A DNA stretch of 64,000 bases from SSSZ01 sp036732025 (GTDB lineage Bacteria > Pseudomonadota > Gammaproteobacteria > Burkholderiales > Rhodocyclaceae). Both the position numbers and the translations under genes were made by a program. The notes below the pieces were generated by a model. That model was not told the DNA's origin and searched no databases. It worked only from the letters and a program-made list of their open reading frames with translations. Location of the stretch: the NCBI GenBank assembly GCA_036732025.1, contig DAINDE010000002.1, positions 81,305 to 145,304 of the forward strand. The letters run 5' to 3'. Positions 51,937 to 59,944 of this stretch are shown here, in pieces (positions within the stretch are counted from its first letter, which is position 1; every line of letters starts with the position of its first letter).

Positions 51937-53295
51937 ATGCTCGACAACCTGACCCAGCGCCTTGCCCGCGTCATGAAGACGCTCAAGGGCGAAGCCCGCC
52001 TCACCGAATCGAACATCGCCGACGCCCTGCGGGAAGTCCGCATGGCGCTGCTCGAGGCGGACGTCGCCTTGCCGGTGGTGAAGGACTTCATCGCTGCCGT
52101 CAAGGAGGCTGCCGTGGGCGAGGAGGTGATCGGCTCCCTGAGCCCGGGGCAGGCCCTGGTGGGGGTTGTTCACCGGGAACTGACCAAGATCATGGGGGCG
52201 GCCCACGAGGGCATCAGCTTCGCCACCCAGCCCCCGGCCATCGTGCTCATGGCGGGCCTGCAAGGCGCCGGCAAGACGACCACCGTGGGCAAGCTGGGCA
52301 AGCTGCTCAGGGAAAGCCAGAAAAAGAAAGTGCTGGTGGTGTCCTGCGACGTCTATCGTCCGGCGGCCATCGAGCAGCTCAAGTCGGTGGCGGGCCAGGC
52401 CGGCGTGGATTTCTTTCCGTCCAGCGCCGATGACAAGCCGGAGGCCATAGCCCTGGCGGCCGTCGACTGGGCCAGGCGTCACTATTACGACGTTTTGTTG
52501 GTGGATACGGCGGGCCGCCTAGCCATCGACGAGGAGATGATGGCGGAAATCAAGCGGCTGCACGCCGCGCTGAAACCCATCGAAACGCTCTTCGTGGTGG
52601 ACGCCATGCTCGGACAGGATGCCGTCAACACGGCGCGGGCCTTCAGTGATGCCCTGCCCCTGACCGGCGTGATCCTCACCAAGCTCGACGGCGACGCCCG
52701 CGGGGGTGCCGCGTTGTCGGTCCGCCACGTCACCGGCAAGCCCATCAAGTTCGCCGGTGTCGGGGAAAAGCTCGGTGGCCTGGAGCCCTTCCACCCGGAG
52801 CGGATGGCCTCCCGCATCCTGGGCATGGGCGATGTGCTGTCCCTCATCGAGGAGGCGAAGAAGGGCATCGACGAGGAAAAGGCCGTTGCCTTCGCCAAGA
52901 AGCTCAAGTCCGGCAAGGGGTTCGACCTCAACGACTTCAAGGAGCAGATCGGCCAGATGCGCAAGATGGGGGGCTTGACCTCCATGATGGACAAGCTCCC
53001 CGCCCAGTTCGCCCAGATGGCCGGGCAATTGCCGGCCGGTGCCGAGAACAAGATGGTCGGCCGCGTGGAGGGGATCATCAACTCCATGACGCCGGAGGAG
53101 CGGGCCAAGCCGGAGCTCATCAAGGCCAGCCGCAAGCGCCGCATCGCTGCCGGGGCGGGGGTTCAGGTGCAGGAGGTCAATCGCCTGCTCAACCAGTTCG
53201 AGCAAACCCAGAAGATGATGAAGCACTTCTCCAAAGGCGGCATGGGCAAGCTCATGCGCGGCATGAAGGGCATGCTGCCGGGCATGGGGCGCTGA
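51937..53295 (+). CDS. ffh: Signal recognition particle protein Ffh
   Basis: 452 aa. N domain (about 1-85), GTPase G domain with G1 GLQGAGKTTT (about 107-116), DTAGR and TKLDGDARGG, then the methionine-rich M domain (from about 300; GMGKLMRGMKGMLPGMG at the end). It binds 4.5S RNA and signal sequences and targets membrane proteins through FtsY. Its stop codon touches that of the opposite-strand transglycosylase. Confidence 0.98.
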   Translation: MLDNLTQRLARVMKTLKGEARLTESNIADALREVRMALLEADVALPVVKDFIAAVKEAAVGEEVIGSLSPGQALVGVVHRELTKIMGAAHEGISFATQPPAIVLMAGLQGAGKTTTVGKLGKLLRESQKKKVLVVSCDVYRPAAIEQLKSVAGQAGVDFFPSSADDKPEAIALAAVDWARRHYYDVLLVDTAGRLAIDEEMMAEIKRLHAALKPIETLFVVDAMLGQDAVNTARAFSDALPLTGVILTKLDGDARGGAALSVRHVTGKPIKFAGVGEKLGGLEPFHPERMASRILGMGDVLSLIEEAKKGIDEEKAVAFAKKLKSGKGFDLNDFKEQIGQMRKMGGLTSMMDKLPAQFAQMAGQLPAGAENKMVGRVEGIINSMTPEERAKPELIKASRKRRIAAGAGVQVQEVNRLLNQFEQTQKMMKHFSKGGMGKLMRGMKGMLPGMGR

Positions 53296-53928
53296 TCAGC
53301 GGGCGGTTGGCAGGGGGGCGGCGCTGACTGTCGTGAGCGCGGTCTTGCGCTCGTAGCTCCACTGGCTCTGCCAGGCGGCCCGGACCATGTTGGGGTATTC
53401 GGGTTGGCCGAGGCTGCCGTTGTAGCGCCCCAGGGCGCGGTAGAGGTCGCCGCGCTCAATATCCAGATAGTGGCGCAGGATGGTGCAGCCATAGCGCAGG
53501 CTGGTGCGCAGGTGGAATAGGTTGTCGTCAGAACGGCCGATGAGCTTGACCCAGAAGGGCATCACCTGCATGTAGCCGCGGGCGCCGGCCGACGACACGG
53601 CGTACTTGCGGAACCCCGATTCCACCTGGATCAGCCCCAGCACCAATTGTGGGTCAAGGCCGGCCCGGGTGGCTTCGTAATGAACGGCGCGCAGGAGCTC
53701 GATGCGGTAATCCCGGTTGGGAATCCGCTTTTCCAGGCGCCGTGACATTTCGGTCAACCAGTCCACAGCCTCCATGGCGTCGCGGAAGGAGCTGGCCGGC
53801 GGTCGGCTGTCCGAAACCGCCTTCTGGAGGGCGGCCTGGACGCTGGCGGAAAGAGGTTCGTACTTCTGGGCGCCGGCGAAGGCCGGCGCCGCCAGGAACA
53901 ACAACGAGGCCGCGATCAGCCGGCGCAC
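53296..53928 (-). CDS. Lytic transglycosylase (SLT domain)
   Basis: 210 aa. A signal peptide (about 1-19) precedes a single SLT domain (about 85-190): HYEATRAGLDPQLVLGLIQV with the catalytic glutamate in QVESGF (about 103), then GYMQVMPFWVKLIG and YNGSLGQPEYP. It cuts peptidoglycan in the periplasm. The stop is flush with the ffh stop (TGATCA) and the first codons overlap the 3' end of proS by 13 bp. Confidence 0.93.
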   Translation of the reverse strand: MRRLIAASLLFLAAPAFAGAQKYEPLSASVQAALQKAVSDSRPPASSFRDAMEAVDWLTEMSRRLEKRIPNRDYRIELLRAVHYEATRAGLDPQLVLGLIQVESGFRKYAVSSAGARGYMQVMPFWVKLIGRSDDNLFHLRTSLRYGCTILRHYLDIERGDLYRALGRYNGSLGQPEYPNMVRAAWQSQWSYERKTALTTVSAAPLPTAR

Positions 53929-55646
53929 AGCCTCTCCCGCACGAAGGCAGTGGCATCGGCCCGGGGAATCAGGGTGGCTTCCGCATCCCGCCGCCCCTTG
54001 TATTCGACCTGGCCGTCCTTGAGACCCCGTTCGCCGATGACTAGGCGATGGGGAATGCCGATCAGCTCCATGTCGGCGAACATGACACCGGGACGTTCGT
54101 TGCGGTCGTCCAGCAGGACGTCGATGCCGGCGGTTCTGAGTTCGGCGTAGAGGGCATCGGCGGCGGCCTTGACCGCATCGCTCTTCTGGTAACCCATGGG
54201 CACGATGCAGACCTCGAAGGGGGCGATGGCAGCGGGGAAGACGATGCCTTTGTCGTCGTTGCCCTGCTCGATGGCTGCGCCGACGATGCGGGAGACGCCG
54301 ATGCCGTAGCAGCCCATCTCCATGATCTGGCTCTTGCCGTTTTCGTCAAGGTAGGCGCACTGGAGGGCCTGGGAATACTTCTGGCGGAGCTGGAAGATGT
54401 GTCCGACCTCGATGCCCCGGCAGATGTCCAGGGTGCCTTTGCCGTCGGGAGAAGGGTCGCCGGCGACGACATTGCGGATGTCCGCCACTTCCGGTTCGCC
54501 AGCGTCGCGCCCGAAATTGGCGCCGGTCAAGTGGAAGCCCTCGGCGTTGGCCCCGCAGACGAAGTCGCTCATGGTGGCCACGGTACGGTCGGCGATAACG
54601 CGTACGCGGCTGGGGTCGGTGCCGACCGGGCCGATGTAGCCCGGTTTGCAACCGAGGTGGTCCACCACCTCGCCCTCCGTTGCGAAGCGGAAGGGGGAGA
54701 GGCCCTCGATCTTGCCCGCCTTGATTTCGTTCAGTTCATGGTCGCCGCGCAGCAGCAGCAGGGCAAACGTCTTGTTGCCGTCCTCCTGCTCGCTGACCAC
54801 GGCGATGGACTTGACCATGTGGCTGGCGCTGATGCCCAGAAACTCTGCCACCTCGGCGCAGGCCGTCTTGCCCGGCGTGGCGACCTTGGCGAGAGCGGCG
54901 GCCGGAGCAGCACGGGGCGTCGCCGGGGCCAGGGCCTCAGCCAGCTCGACGTTGGCCGCGTAGTCCGACGTCGGGCAGAAGGCGATGGCGTCTTCTCCCG
55001 AGTCGGCCAGGACGTGGAATTCGTGGGAGCCGGTGCCGCCGATGGAGCCGGTGTCGGCGGCCACGGCCCGGAACTTGAGCCCCAGCCGGCTGAAGATGCG
55101 GCTGTAGGTCTCGTACATGTTCTGGTATTCCCGTTGCAGGTCGGCAAAGGAGGTATGGAAGGAGTAACCGTCCTTCATCAGGAATTCCCGGCCGCGCATG
55201 ACGCCGAAGCGGGGGCGGATCTCGTCGCGGAACTTGCTCTGGATCTGATAGAGGTGGATAGGCAACTGGCGGTAGCTCTTCACGTCGCGGCGCACCACGT
55301 CGGTGATTACTTCCTCGTGGGTGGGGCCGATGACGAAATCGCGCTGGTGGCGATCCTTGAAGCGCAGCAGTTCCGGGCCATACTGCTCCCAGCGCTTCGA
55401 TTCCTGCCACAGTTCGGCGGGTTGCACCGCCGGCATCAGCAACTCCTGGGCGCCGGCGCGGTTCATTTCATCGCGCACGATGTTCTCCACCTTGCGCAGG
55501 ATCTTGAGGCCCAGGGGCATCCAGGTATAGATGCCGGCGGCGGCACGCTTGATGAGGCCTGCGCGCAGCATCAGCCTGTGGCTGACCACTTCGGCGTCGT
55601 TGGGGGCTTCCTTGAGGGTGGTGAAGAAAAACTGCGAGGTGCGCAT
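53916..55646 (-). CDS. proS: Prolyl-tRNA synthetase
   Basis: 576 aa, bacterial type with the YbaK-like editing insertion (about 225-385; AEVAEFLGISASHMVKSIAV) between class II motif 2 (RDEIRPRFGVMRGREFLMKD) and motif 3 (GCYGIGVSRIVGAAIEQ). It charges tRNA-Pro and clears mis-charged alanine. MRTSQFFFTTLKEAPNDAEV is the normal N-terminus. It is divergent from rppH. Confidence 0.98.
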   Translation of the reverse strand: MRTSQFFFTTLKEAPNDAEVVSHRLMLRAGLIKRAAAGIYTWMPLGLKILRKVENIVRDEMNRAGAQELLMPAVQPAELWQESKRWEQYGPELLRFKDRHQRDFVIGPTHEEVITDVVRRDVKSYRQLPIHLYQIQSKFRDEIRPRFGVMRGREFLMKDGYSFHTSFADLQREYQNMYETYSRIFSRLGLKFRAVAADTGSIGGTGSHEFHVLADSGEDAIAFCPTSDYAANVELAEALAPATPRAAPAAALAKVATPGKTACAEVAEFLGISASHMVKSIAVVSEQEDGNKTFALLLLRGDHELNEIKAGKIEGLSPFRFATEGEVVDHLGCKPGYIGPVGTDPSRVRVIADRTVATMSDFVCGANAEGFHLTGANFGRDAGEPEVADIRNVVAGDPSPDGKGTLDICRGIEVGHIFQLRQKYSQALQCAYLDENGKSQIMEMGCYGIGVSRIVGAAIEQGNDDKGIVFPAAIAPFEVCIVPMGYQKSDAVKAAADALYAELRTAGIDVLLDDRNERPGVMFADMELIGIPHRLVIGERGLKDGQVEYKGRRDAEATLIPRADATAFVRERLCAG

Positions 55647-55715
55647 GGAATGCTCTTGAATTCGTTGGAAAAAGCAGATTTTACACGCTGCCCGTTCTTT
55701 GCATGCGTCCAGCCT

Positions 55716-55744
55716 TTGTGAAAGAATGGCGACAACTCTAGTTT
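55716..55744 (+). promoter_or_regulatory. Possible rppH promoter
   Basis: TTGTGA (55716-55721), 17 bp, TAGTTT (55739-55744) lie just before rppH. Both boxes match only 4 of 6, and the transcript would leave almost no leader, so the call is weak. Confidence 0.3.
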
Positions 55745-55758
55745 TAGCAGGATTTCTT

Positions 55759-56346
55759 ATGCTCGACCGTGAAGGCTATCGCCCGAACGTCGGCATCATT
55801 CTTTGCAACGCCAAGAACGAGGTATTCTGGGGCAAGCGCATCCGTGAACATTCCTGGCAGTTCCCCCAGGGGGGCATCAAGCGCGGCGAGACGCCAGAGC
55901 AAGCGATGTTCCGGGAACTGTACGAGGAAGTGGGCCTCAAGCCCGAGCATGTGCGCATCCTGGGGCGGACCAAGGGCTGGCTGCGTTATGAAGTGCCGAT
56001 GCAGTGGATCAAGCGCGAATGGCGCGGATCCTACAAGGGCCAGAAGCAGATCTGGTACCTCTTGCGCCTGGTGGGTCGGGACAGCGATGTCAGCCTCCGG
56101 GCCACGGACAAGCCAGAATTTGACGCCTGGCGTTGGAACGAATACTGGGTGCCGCTCGAACTGGTCATTGAATTCAAGCGCGGTGTTTATGAGCAGGCGC
56201 TGAACGAACTTGTTCGTTTCCTCGATGCCGACCGCCGGCACCGCGCGAAGCGACGCAACCGTTTCCCCGCTATCGAGTCTAACGCCGGAAATATCGAGGC
56301 TTTTTCCACCAACGCGAAGGAGGAGAAGCATGGAAGCGGGTCATAA
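55759..56346 (+). CDS. rppH: RNA pyrophosphohydrolase RppH
   Basis: 195 aa. Nudix box GGIKRGETPEQAMFRELYEE followed by VGL (about 37-59) and the N-terminus MLDREGYRPNVGIILCN are those of RppH, which removes 5'-terminal pyrophosphate from mRNA to start decay. A basic C-terminal tail (RRHRAKRRNRF) is common. The last 17 bp overlap the next gene. Confidence 0.96.
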   Translation: MLDREGYRPNVGIILCNAKNEVFWGKRIREHSWQFPQGGIKRGETPEQAMFRELYEEVGLKPEHVRILGRTKGWLRYEVPMQWIKREWRGSYKGQKQIWYLLRLVGRDSDVSLRATDKPEFDAWRWNEYWVPLELVIEFKRGVYEQALNELVRFLDADRRHRAKRRNRFPAIESNAGNIEAFSTNAKEEKHGSGS

Positions 56347-56938
56347 GCCATTGAAGGCGAGCACATTGGAAGTCGGTGCCGGATTCCATCAACCGGCGTC
56401 GTTCTCTCCCCGGCCGGTGACGGCCGATTCCCCGGCTATCGACGTCATGACCGATCTCCGGCTGGTGCCGGCGGCGACCATCGACCCCGAGACCCATATC
56501 GACGTGGCCAACCAGGCGATGATTGCCCGCGGCGTCCGTTCGCTGCTGGTCGTCGGCCGCGACGGTTGCGTGAGCGGTGTCGTGACCGCTCGCGATCTGC
56601 TGGGCGAGCGGCCCATGCAGGTCGTACACAAGCGCCGTGTTCGCCATGAGGAGGTGAAGGTGGCCGATGTCATGACGCCGCGCCAGGATATCGAAGTACT
56701 CGACATGACCGAAGTGCTGCGCGCACGCGTGGGCGCCGTCGTCGAGACGTTGCGTCGAAGCGGGCGTCAACATGCGCTGGTGGTGGATCGGGACGTGGTT
56801 GCTGGCCGGCAGATGGTGCGCGGTATCTTCTCCGCTTCACAGGTTGCCCGGCAACTGGGCATTCCCTTGCACACCACAGAAGTGGCCAGAACGTTTGCCG
56901 AAATCGAGGCGGTTATTGCCGAATATGCAGGGGTGTGA
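56330..56938 (+). CDS. CBS-domain protein
   Basis: 202 aa with two CBS repeats (about 38-95, IDVMTDLRLVPAATIDPETH; and 110-175, VADVMTPRQDIEVLDMTEVL). An N-terminal 35 residues are unstructured. ATG 56330 has the best SD of the area (AAGGAGGAG). The ligand and partner are unknown. It overlaps rppH by 17 bp and the CNP1-like gene by about 14 bp, so the three are coupled. Confidence 0.88.
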   Translation: MEAGHKPLKASTLEVGAGFHQPASFSPRPVTADSPAIDVMTDLRLVPAATIDPETHIDVANQAMIARGVRSLLVVGRDGCVSGVVTARDLLGERPMQVVHKRRVRHEEVKVADVMTPRQDIEVLDMTEVLRARVGAVVETLRRSGRQHALVVDRDVVAGRQMVRGIFSASQVARQLGIPLHTTEVARTFAEIEAVIAEYAGV

Positions 56939-57461
56939 AATTCGTTTGACGAGACTTATTTTTGTCATCTTCGGCCTGCAGGCGGCAGCTGCCGCCTGGG
57001 CCCTTTCGGACGAGGATTTCGAACCAAAGAAGTGGGAGGAGGCGGTGTTTGAGCTGCCTGCTGCGCCACGGGCCGAGAACCTTCAGCCTTTTTACGTCAG
57101 CGCCATCGCCGACAACAAGTTCTACATCGACCTCTCTTCAATCAACATCGCCAATGACGAAGTTGTGCGTTTTGCGGTAGTTGTCGAGAGCCCCAGCGGC
57201 GTGCGCAATGTCAGCTTCGAGGGAATTCGCTGCGACACGCGGGAAAAGCGCCTCTACGCCATGGGGCGAAGTGACGGTTCATGGTCCCGTGCACGCAATA
57301 GCCGCTGGGAGCGCATCATTGATCCCGGTGCGGCGAATCGCTATCACGCGGCCCTCTTCCTGGAGTATTTCTGCCCTACCGGCCTCGTCGTCAGAACCGC
57401 CGACGAGGCCCGGGATGCCCTGCGCAAGGGTGGGCATCCATCCCTGAAAAGAAGCGACTGA
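56925..57461 (+). CDS. CNP1-like family exported protein
   Basis: 178 aa from ATG 56925; a TTG at 56946 would give a cleaner signal peptide (LIFVIFGLQAAAAAWA). The mature part begins LSDEDFEPKKWEE and has the CNP1-family stretch (FYVSAIADNKFYIDLSSINI, then EGIRCDTREKRLYAMG, FLEYFC). Two to three cysteines suggest a disulfide in the periplasm. Function unknown; found in betaproteobacteria such as Neisseria. coq7 follows 3 bp downstream. Confidence 0.82.
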   Translation: MQGCEIRLTRLIFVIFGLQAAAAAWALSDEDFEPKKWEEAVFELPAAPRAENLQPFYVSAIADNKFYIDLSSINIANDEVVRFAVVVESPSGVRNVSFEGIRCDTREKRLYAMGRSDGSWSRARNSRWERIIDPGAANRYHAALFLEYFCPTGLVVRTADEARDALRKGGHPSLKRSD

Positions 57462-57464
57462 ACC

Positions 57465-58088
57465 ATGGCCATGGATCGCTTCATCGTCGAGTTCGACAGC
57501 GCGTTGCGTACGGTTTATGCAGCCGCCAGGAGTTCCCGGCCGGTACCGGGGCAAGCGTTGCCCGAGGCAGCCCTCGGCGAGGCCGAGCGCCGTCATGCAG
57601 TCGGCTTGATGCGGGTCAACCATTGCGGGGAGATTTGCGCCCAGGCCCTCTACCAGGGCCAGGCGCTGACCTGCAAGGATCCTGCGGTCACGGACGCCCT
57701 GCGGGAGGCGGCCCGGGAGGAAACGGAACATCTGGCGTGGACCGAGCAGCGTCTGGCAGAACTGGGTGGTCGCAAGAGCCTGCTCAATCCCTTGTGGTAC
57801 GGTGGCGCCCTGGCACTCGGCATTTTCGCGGGGCGCTGCGGTGAGAAATGGAACCTGGGGTTCCTCGCGGAAACCGAACGTCAGGTCGAAGCGCATCTCG
57901 ACGGCCACTTGGAATCCCTCCCTCCCCATGATCAGAAGTCGTCGGCGGTCCTCCAGCAGATGCGGCTCGACGAGATTCGGCACGCGCAAACGGCCGTCGG
58001 GCTTGGCGCCCGGGATCTGCCGGCGCCGGTAAGATTGGCGATGCGTATGGCGGCCAGGGTAATGACCAGAACCGCCTATTACCTCTGA
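57465..58088 (+). CDS. coq7: Demethoxyubiquinone hydroxylase Coq7
   Basis: 207 aa ferritin-like di-iron monooxygenase that hydroxylates 2-polyprenyl-3-methyl-6-methoxy-1,4-benzoquinone, the last-but-one step of ubiquinone synthesis. The iron-binding residues are in VNHCGEICAQALYQGQA, REETEHLAW, and RLDEIRHAQ. It is the form typical of beta- and alphaproteobacteria, in place of UbiF. Its stop is 10 bp from that of the facing OsmC gene. Confidence 0.95.
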   Translation: MAMDRFIVEFDSALRTVYAAARSSRPVPGQALPEAALGEAERRHAVGLMRVNHCGEICAQALYQGQALTCKDPAVTDALREAAREETEHLAWTEQRLAELGGRKSLLNPLWYGGALALGIFAGRCGEKWNLGFLAETERQVEAHLDGHLESLPPHDQKSSAVLQQMRLDEIRHAQTAVGLGARDLPAPVRLAMRMAARVMTRTAYYL

Positions 58089-58098
58089 CGCGGGTAGG

Positions 58099-58533
58099 TC
58101 ACGACTGGCTGTCTTCTAGGATTTCATAGTCGTAGGTAATTTGCGCCGTCTTTCCCAGCATGATGGAAGCGGAGCAGTATTTGTCCTTCGATAGCTCAAT
58201 GGCCCGGGCCACCGCTTCCGGCTTGAGCTGCCTGCCGCGTACCCGATAGTGGAAGTGGACGCGCGTGAATACCTTCGGGTCCGTATCCGCTCGCTCCGCC
58301 GTCAATTTCACCTCGCAGCCCGAGACTGCGTGGCGGCCCTTCTTCAGTATCAGCACAACGTCGAAGGCGGTGCATCCGCCTGTGCCGGCCAGCACCATCT
58401 CCATGGGGCGCGGGCCAAGGTTTCGCCCGCCGGCCTCCGGCGCGCCGTCCATCACGACTGCGTGGCCGCTGCCCGTCTCGCCGACAAAGGACATTCCTCC
58501 GTCGGTACCCATCCATCTGACTGTGCACTCCAT
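58099..58533 (-). CDS. OsmC-family peroxiredoxin-like protein
   Basis: 144 aa. The family's two redox cysteines are present: C54 in GTGGCTAFDV and C120 in DKYCSAS. The sequence is closer to the YhfA subgroup than to OsmC itself (RNLGPRPMEMVLAGTG). OsmC proteins reduce organic hydroperoxides; YhfA's role is not known. SD TGGAGAG precedes the ATG. The gene is convergent with coq7. Confidence 0.9.
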   Translation of the reverse strand: MECTVRWMGTDGGMSFVGETGSGHAVVMDGAPEAGGRNLGPRPMEMVLAGTGGCTAFDVVLILKKGRHAVSGCEVKLTAERADTDPKVFTRVHFHYRVRGRQLKPEAVARAIELSKDKYCSASIMLGKTAQITYDYEILEDSQS

Positions 58534-58822
58534 GTCGCTCTCCAGAAATAAGGCTCGAATTCTAGCTGACGCCTTCGCGGCCGGCGCCTTTGATCCCCGG
58601 ATGGGTAATGCTGCGATGCAGCAAATTATTTGTTTTGATATACATTGACTTGGGCGGCGTTTGCCTTAACCTATACGAAATCAATGTTGTAATGCATATA
58701 ATAATCCATTGTTAACAAGATGTTATGAACAATTATTAATATTAATCATATGATTTATCGTATCATGCGGCGGCGCACAAAAAATTCTTGCGCCACAGGG
58801 CGGTTTTGGGCACAATGAGAAC

Positions 58823-58928
58823 CGAACGAACTACTGCAACCCTTGCTGGGTTCGGGAGTTCAGGTTTGTCTCCTCCACCCTCCTCCTTTGGTGTGGATTT
58901 ACGCGGCTCAGCGAGCCGCGTTTTTTTT
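58823..58928 (+). ncRNA. Candidate trans-acting small RNA with twin anti-SD motifs
   Basis: About 105 nt. A 5' hairpin can form from AACCC-TTGCT-GGGTT (58838-58852), extended by CCGAAC/GTTCGG. Next is an unpaired pyrimidine-rich stretch with TCCTCC twice (58871-58876, 58881-58886), which is complementary to ribosome binding sites. The 3' end is a perfect terminator. A promoter candidate TTGCGC-17-CACAAT (58788-58816) gives the proposed 5' end. It resembles in design the CCUCC-motif small RNAs of proteobacteria; no homology to a named family was established. Confidence 0.5.
58902..58928 (+). terminator. Rho-independent terminator of the small RNA candidate
   Basis: CGCGGCTC (58902-58909), loop AGC, GAGCCGCG (58913-58920), eight Ts (58921-58928). 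It lies before the rplM promoter, so it does not belong to rplM and has no protein gene of its own on this strand. Confidence 0.92.
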
Positions 58929-58944
58929 GCCTGGTCCCGCGGGA

Positions 58945-58974
58945 TTGACATGCCGTCCAGGGGCCGGTTAGAAT
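58945..58974 (+). promoter_or_regulatory. rplM-rpsI promoter
   Basis: Perfect TTGACA (58945-58950), 18-bp spacer, TAGAAT (58969-58974, 5 of 6). Transcription would start near 58981 with a leader of about 37 nt to rplM. Confidence 0.8.
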
Positions 58975-59017
58975 CCGCGGCTTTCTGTAATCAGCACCCA
59001 TATATAGGACGGCACGA

Positions 59018-59446
59018 ATGAAAACTTTTTCCGCCAAACCACATGAGGTGACGCGCGAGTGGTTTGTGGTGGATGCCACAGACAAGGTGCTCGGCCGCCT
59101 CGCCACCGAAATCGCGCGTCGTCTGCGCGGCAAGCACAAGGCCATCTACACTCCGCACGTCGATACCGGCGATTTCATCGTCGTCACCAACGTTGAAAAG
59201 ATCGTGGTTACCGGCAACAAGGCTGACGATAAGAAGTACTATCGTCATTCCGGTTACCCCGGCGGTATCACCGAAACCAATTTCAAGAAGATGCAGCAGC
59301 GCTTCCCGGGGCGCGCCCTGGAAACGGCGGTCAAGGGCATGTTGCCCAAGGGCCCGCTTGGCTACGCCATGCTGAAGAAACTCAAGTGCTATGCCGGCGA
59401 TGCTCATTCGCATGCCGCCCAGCAGCCCAAGACGCTGGAAATCTAA
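59018..59446 (+). CDS. rplM: 50S ribosomal protein L13
   Basis: 142 aa, full length. MKTFSAKPHEVTREWFVVDA, LGRLATEIARRLRGKHKAIY and the PKGPLGYAML stretch are characteristic. It is an early-assembling protein of the 50S subunit. SD-like AGGACGG precedes ATG 59018. rpsI follows 10 bp after the stop, the universal rplM-rpsI operon. Confidence 0.99.
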   Translation: MKTFSAKPHEVTREWFVVDATDKVLGRLATEIARRLRGKHKAIYTPHVDTGDFIVVTNVEKIVVTGNKADDKKYYRHSGYPGGITETNFKKMQQRFPGRALETAVKGMLPKGPLGYAMLKKLKCYAGDAHSHAAQQPKTLEI

Positions 59447-59456
59447 GGGGTAGAAA

Positions 59457-59849
59457 ATGGCTGAAAGTTATTATTACGGTACCGGCCGTCGCAAGAGCGC
59501 TGTTGCCCGTGTATTCATGAAGCGTGGCTCCGGCGCCATTGTGGTGAACGGCAAGCCGGTGGATGAGTTCTTCTCCCGCGAGACCGGCCGCATGATTGTT
59601 CGCCAGCCCCTGGAGTTGGTCGATCAGTTGAAGGGCTTCGACATCAAGGTCAATGTGACCGGCGGTGGTGAGTCCGGTCAGGCCGGTGCCGTGCGCCACG
59701 GCATTACCCGTGCCCTGATCGAGTTCGATGCTGGCCTCAAGCCTGCGCTGTCTAAGGCCGGTTTCGTAACCCGCGATGCACGCGAAGTGGAGCGCAAGAA
59801 GGTTGGTTTCCACAAGGCGCGTCGCCGCAAGCAGTTCTCCAAGCGCTGA
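59457..59849 (+). CDS. rpsI: 30S ribosomal protein S9
   Basis: 130 aa. YYYGTGRRKSAVARVFMKRG near the N-terminus, RHGITRALIEFD and the basic tail KKVGFHKARRRKQFSKR that reaches into the P site are all present. SD AAGGGG lies before the ATG. Transcription is ended by the hairpin at 59871-59892. Confidence 0.99.
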   Translation: MAESYYYGTGRRKSAVARVFMKRGSGAIVVNGKPVDEFFSRETGRMIVRQPLELVDQLKGFDIKVNVTGGGESGQAGAVRHGITRALIEFDAGLKPALSKAGFVTRDAREVERKKVGFHKARRRKQFSKR

Positions 59850-59870
59850 TTGCCGTCAGCCAGTGGAAAG

Positions 59871-59892
59871 AGCCGCCGCCAGGCGGCTTTTT
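59871..59892 (+). terminator. Rho-independent terminator after rpsI
   Basis: AGCCGCC (59871-59877), loop GCCA, GGCGGCT (59882-59888), followed by Ts, 22 bp after the rpsI stop. Confidence 0.9.
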
Positions 59893-59944
59893 CGTTTGTG
59901 GGACTCGGAGTATCATCCCCGACTTCGTCGGGAGATTGTTCAGC

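Larger units (their letters stand above)
58534..59017. other. 484-bp intergenic region between the OsmC gene and rplM
   Basis: The longest spacer in the window. 58620-58770 is strongly AT-rich (TTATTAATATTAATCATATG and neighbours) against a GC-rich genome, with several short palindromes. 58811-58928 carries a small RNA candidate with its terminator. 58945-58974 is the rplM promoter. No open frame of coding quality was found on either strand. Confidence 0.8.

Noticed and set aside
58945..59017. Autoregulatory leader structure of rplM
   Set aside because: The leader after the promoter is only about 37 nt and shows no stable stem.
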